Shown piece after piece: positions 6,248-7,943 of a DNA stretch of 7,943 nt (its first letter is position 1; each line of letters begins with the position of its first letter). A model generated the notes under the pieces. It saw only the letters and a program-made list of their open reading frames with translations. It ran no database searches and was not told the origin of the DNA. The DNA lies in NCBI GenBank assembly GCA_964588705.1, contig CAZPQV010000084.1, positions 1-7,943 on the forward strand, in the 5' to 3' direction. A program made the translations under genes and the position numbers. This stretch comes from CAZPQV01 sp964588705. GTDB taxonomy: Bacteria > Bacteroidota > Bacteroidia > Flavobacteriales > Weeksellaceae.

Positions 6248-6571
6248 ATGATGAAAAATTTTATCAGAAAAAACGTGACAAAAAAGAAAGTTCTAACCCT
6301 TGCCTTGGTGATGCTGGCAATGACCCCGATGCTTGCGCAGGGCGGAGCGACCGCCATCTCCAATGCCGCTTCCGACATTAAGGACTATTGGGACCCCATC
6401 AAGCTGATATTAAAGGCAGTCGGTGGACTCGTAGGATTTATCGGAGGATTGAGGGTGTACAACAAATGGACGAACGGCGACCAGGATGTCAACAAAGAAA
6501 TCCTCGGCTACGGCGGTGCGATGATCTTCCTTATCGTGGTTCCGGAATTTGTAACCGCATTCTTTGCTTAA
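6248..6571 (+). CDS. traE: DUF4134 family protein, TraE-like (VirB2-type)
   Basis: This 107-residue protein has an N-terminal signal-like segment (about 14-30, ending 'PMLAQGG', likely cleavage after Ala30), an amphipathic stretch 'SDIKDYWDPIKLILKAVGG', and two hydrophobic segments (about 51-70 and 90-106) with 'GGLRVYNKW..GD' between them. This pattern matches DUF4134/TraE of Bacteroidota conjugative transposons. These proteins are small, processed membrane proteins, thought to be the VirB2-like pilin or channel subunit of the type IV secretion system. A second ATG follows at 6251; either may be used. The next gene (TraF) starts 1 bp after the stop, which supports coupled translation. Confidence 0.9.
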   Translation: MMKNFIRKNVTKKKVLTLALVMLAMTPMLAQGGATAISNAASDIKDYWDPIKLILKAVGGLVGFIGGLRVYNKWTNGDQDVNKEILGYGGAMIFLIVVPEFVTAFFA

Positions 6572-6572
6572 G

Positions 6573-6887
6573 ATGGGATACTACCTGTACAAGGGGCTCA
6601 AAAAACCCCTTGTATTCTTCGGACTCAAAGGCAAATACATCATTTATGCGGTAGCCGTCATCGGCGCAGGTGTGGTTGCGGCACTCATCTTATCCAAATT
6701 CGGATTGCTGGGTTCATTATTAGGTTTATTGGTAACCGCAGGAGGTGTCTACCTCATTTTCAAGAAGCAGGACAAAAACGGACTCTACGACAAGACCAAA
6801 AATTTTGACCAGATATTCATTTTTCCAAAAAAACTCAACAACAAAAGATTTTTAAAAGATGGTAAAGACAAAGAAACAGGCATTTGA
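6573..6887 (+). CDS. traF: DUF4133 family protein, TraF-like (VirB3-type)
   Basis: This 104-residue inner-membrane protein has a short 'YLYKGLKKPLVFFGLKGKYI' lead, two transmembrane segments (about 20-40 and 43-63) and a basic cytoplasmic tail. The VirB3-like topology and the position between TraE and TraG identify DUF4133/TraF. VirB3-type proteins pair with the VirB4 ATPase at the inner membrane. I chose the ATG at 6573, one base after the TraE stop, rather than an in-frame TTG at 6564 inside the TraE gene. Its 3' end overlaps the TraG start by 29 bp. Confidence 0.9.
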   Translation: MGYYLYKGLKKPLVFFGLKGKYIIYAVAVIGAGVVAALILSKFGLLGSLLGLLVTAGGVYLIFKKQDKNGLYDKTKNFDQIFIFPKKLNNKRFLKDGKDKETGI

Positions 6888-7943
6888 CATTCCCTTCATC
6901 GGCTACGATTACGGAAAGGATTTTGGATGGGATTTTGATGTCCTCTTCGGACAGTACGGGAATCCGATTATCGGCATCAGAATTAAGAACATTGTGGAAC
7001 AGTATTCCGCCGACCCAGACAACTACCTGAACTTCCATACCGTGCTGAATCAAGTCGTATCCATTATTGGCGAAGGAAGAATCGTTCAAAAACTCGACAT
7101 CTTTTCCAAAAAGAGATATACCGCCGAATCCTCCAACCAGTTCCTCCAGCAGAAATACTCCGAGCATTTTGACGGAAGACTATTTAAAACCATCGAAACG
7201 GTACTCCTGTTTACGGACATTGTGGACGACAAACTCAAGAAGAAAAACAAGCACTACCAGTTTTCCGAAAAAAGTTACAAGGAACTTCGCGACAAATGCC
7301 AAAAGGTGTTGATGCTCTTGAAGCAGAGCGGTTGCGAACCCCAATTTTTATATGAGAAAGATTTTGAATACTACATTTCGGGTGTATTGTCGATGCAGTT
7401 TACGGAAACCCCGGTTTTTGACAATATCAAAAGTACCAACGAATATCTCCAAATCGGAAACCGCTTCGTCAAAAATATTTCCTATGTGGATGTCGAAAAT
7501 ATCGACCTGCCTTCAGAAATAGATCCTTTTTCCATATTGGGAGGAAACGGAGCAGCCTCGGAAACGGCGGTGGACAACTTCACCTTCATCAACGAATTGG
7601 AGGATTACGAAACCATCATCTACAATCAGGTCATCACCATTCCTCTGCAGGCGCAACAACAGCGGGAACTCGACAAAAAGAAAAAGAAGCACGAGGGGGC
7701 GGCAAACAACTCTCCATCCAACGCCATTATTGCGGAAGAAATCCAAACGCTTCTCCACAATATCGCCATCGACGGACAACTCGTGGTCAATGCCCATTTC
7801 TCCCTAATATTTTCAACACATACACTGGAAAAAATGGAAGGAATACAGTCGATGATCGAGAACAAGCTTTTTACGAAAGGAATTATCGTCTCCAAGAACG
7901 CCTACAACCAGCTCGAACTATTTCGCTCCGCCATTCCAGGCAA
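6859..7943 (+). CDS. traG: TraG-family VirB4-like conjugation ATPase, N-terminal part
   Basis: The frame is open from the ATG at 6859 to the window edge (361 complete codons, no stop). It starts 'MVKTKKQAFDIPFIGYDYG' and includes 'LYEKDFEYYISGVLSMQF', 'NEYLQIGNRFVKNISYVDVENIDLP' in pieces at about 165-220, and 'ELFRSAIPG' at the very end. These fit the N-terminal domain of TraG, the VirB4-type ATPase of Bacteroidota conjugation systems, which powers pilus assembly and substrate transfer at the inner membrane. The full family is about 800 residues or more, so the P-loop and Walker B lie beyond the window. The start lies inside traF (29-bp overlap) and is the only good candidate, since no other in-frame ATG occurs for about 150 codons. 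A Lys-rich insert (DKKKKKHEGAANNS) lies near residues 272-285. Confidence 0.9.
   Translation, partial: MVKTKKQAFDIPFIGYDYGKDFGWDFDVLFGQYGNPIIGIRIKNIVEQYSADPDNYLNFHTVLNQVVSIIGEGRIVQKLDIFSKKRYTAESSNQFLQQKYSEHFDGRLFKTIETVLLFTDIVDDKLKKKNKHYQFSEKSYKELRDKCQKVLMLLKQSGCEPQFLYEKDFEYYISGVLSMQFTETPVFDNIKSTNEYLQIGNRFVKNISYVDVENIDLPSEIDPFSILGGNGAASETAVDNFTFINELEDYETIIYNQVITIPLQAQQQRELDKKKKKHEGAANNSPSNAIIAEEIQTLLHNIAIDGQLVVNAHFSLIFSTHTLEKMEGIQSMIENKLFTKGIIVSKNAYNQLELFRSAIPG

Overview
The window looks like part of a Bacteroidota genome, most likely a flavobacterium of the Weeksellaceae type (Chryseobacterium, Elizabethkingia, Riemerella and relatives). The reasons are the moderate-to-low G+C, A-rich leaders with no Shine-Dalgarno sequence, a surface protein with the flavobacterial 'VGINTxTPxxTFDVVG' opening, and a conjugation gene set (DUF4134, DUF4133, TraG) found in Bacteroidota integrative conjugative elements (ICEs, conjugative transposons). 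The genus is inferred; nothing here proves it. Ten Ns at 1715-1724 mark an assembly join.

Layout: (1) 2-1341 is an HlyD-family membrane-fusion subunit of a type I/peptide exporter, broken by a one-base deletion in an A tract near 632-639. (2) 1342-2324 is about 1 kb without a convincing gene but rich in structure. It holds a degenerate tandem array of 32-bp units (two four-unit blocks at 1418-1545 and 1809-1936, with further units around the gap), a long imperfect hairpin at 2066-2106 followed by a second hairpin at 2114-2128, two copies of a 30-bp repeat at 2179-2249, and a weak promoter candidate just before the next gene. (3) 2325-7943 is a same-strand, tightly packed mobilization and transfer cluster. 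In order it encodes a secreted surface-type protein, a ribbon-helix-helix relaxosome protein, a relaxase, a ParA-type ATPase (TraA-like), an unrecognised single-pass membrane protein, DUF4134 (TraE), DUF4133 (TraF), and the N-terminal part of the VirB4-like ATPase TraG, which runs off the window.

How it fits together: the relaxosome protein and relaxase would nick and lead one DNA strand from an oriT, which I place tentatively in the hairpin region 2066-2130. TraE, TraF and TraG are early parts of the type IV secretion channel; the ParA-like protein and the membrane protein between them are probably accessory. The secreted protein that heads the cluster may be a cell-surface or mating-contact factor, or cargo. 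The left part (secretion gene and repeat DNA) is visibly more A+T-rich than the transfer cluster, so the two may differ in origin, and whether the HlyD gene is element cargo or chromosomal cannot be decided from this window.
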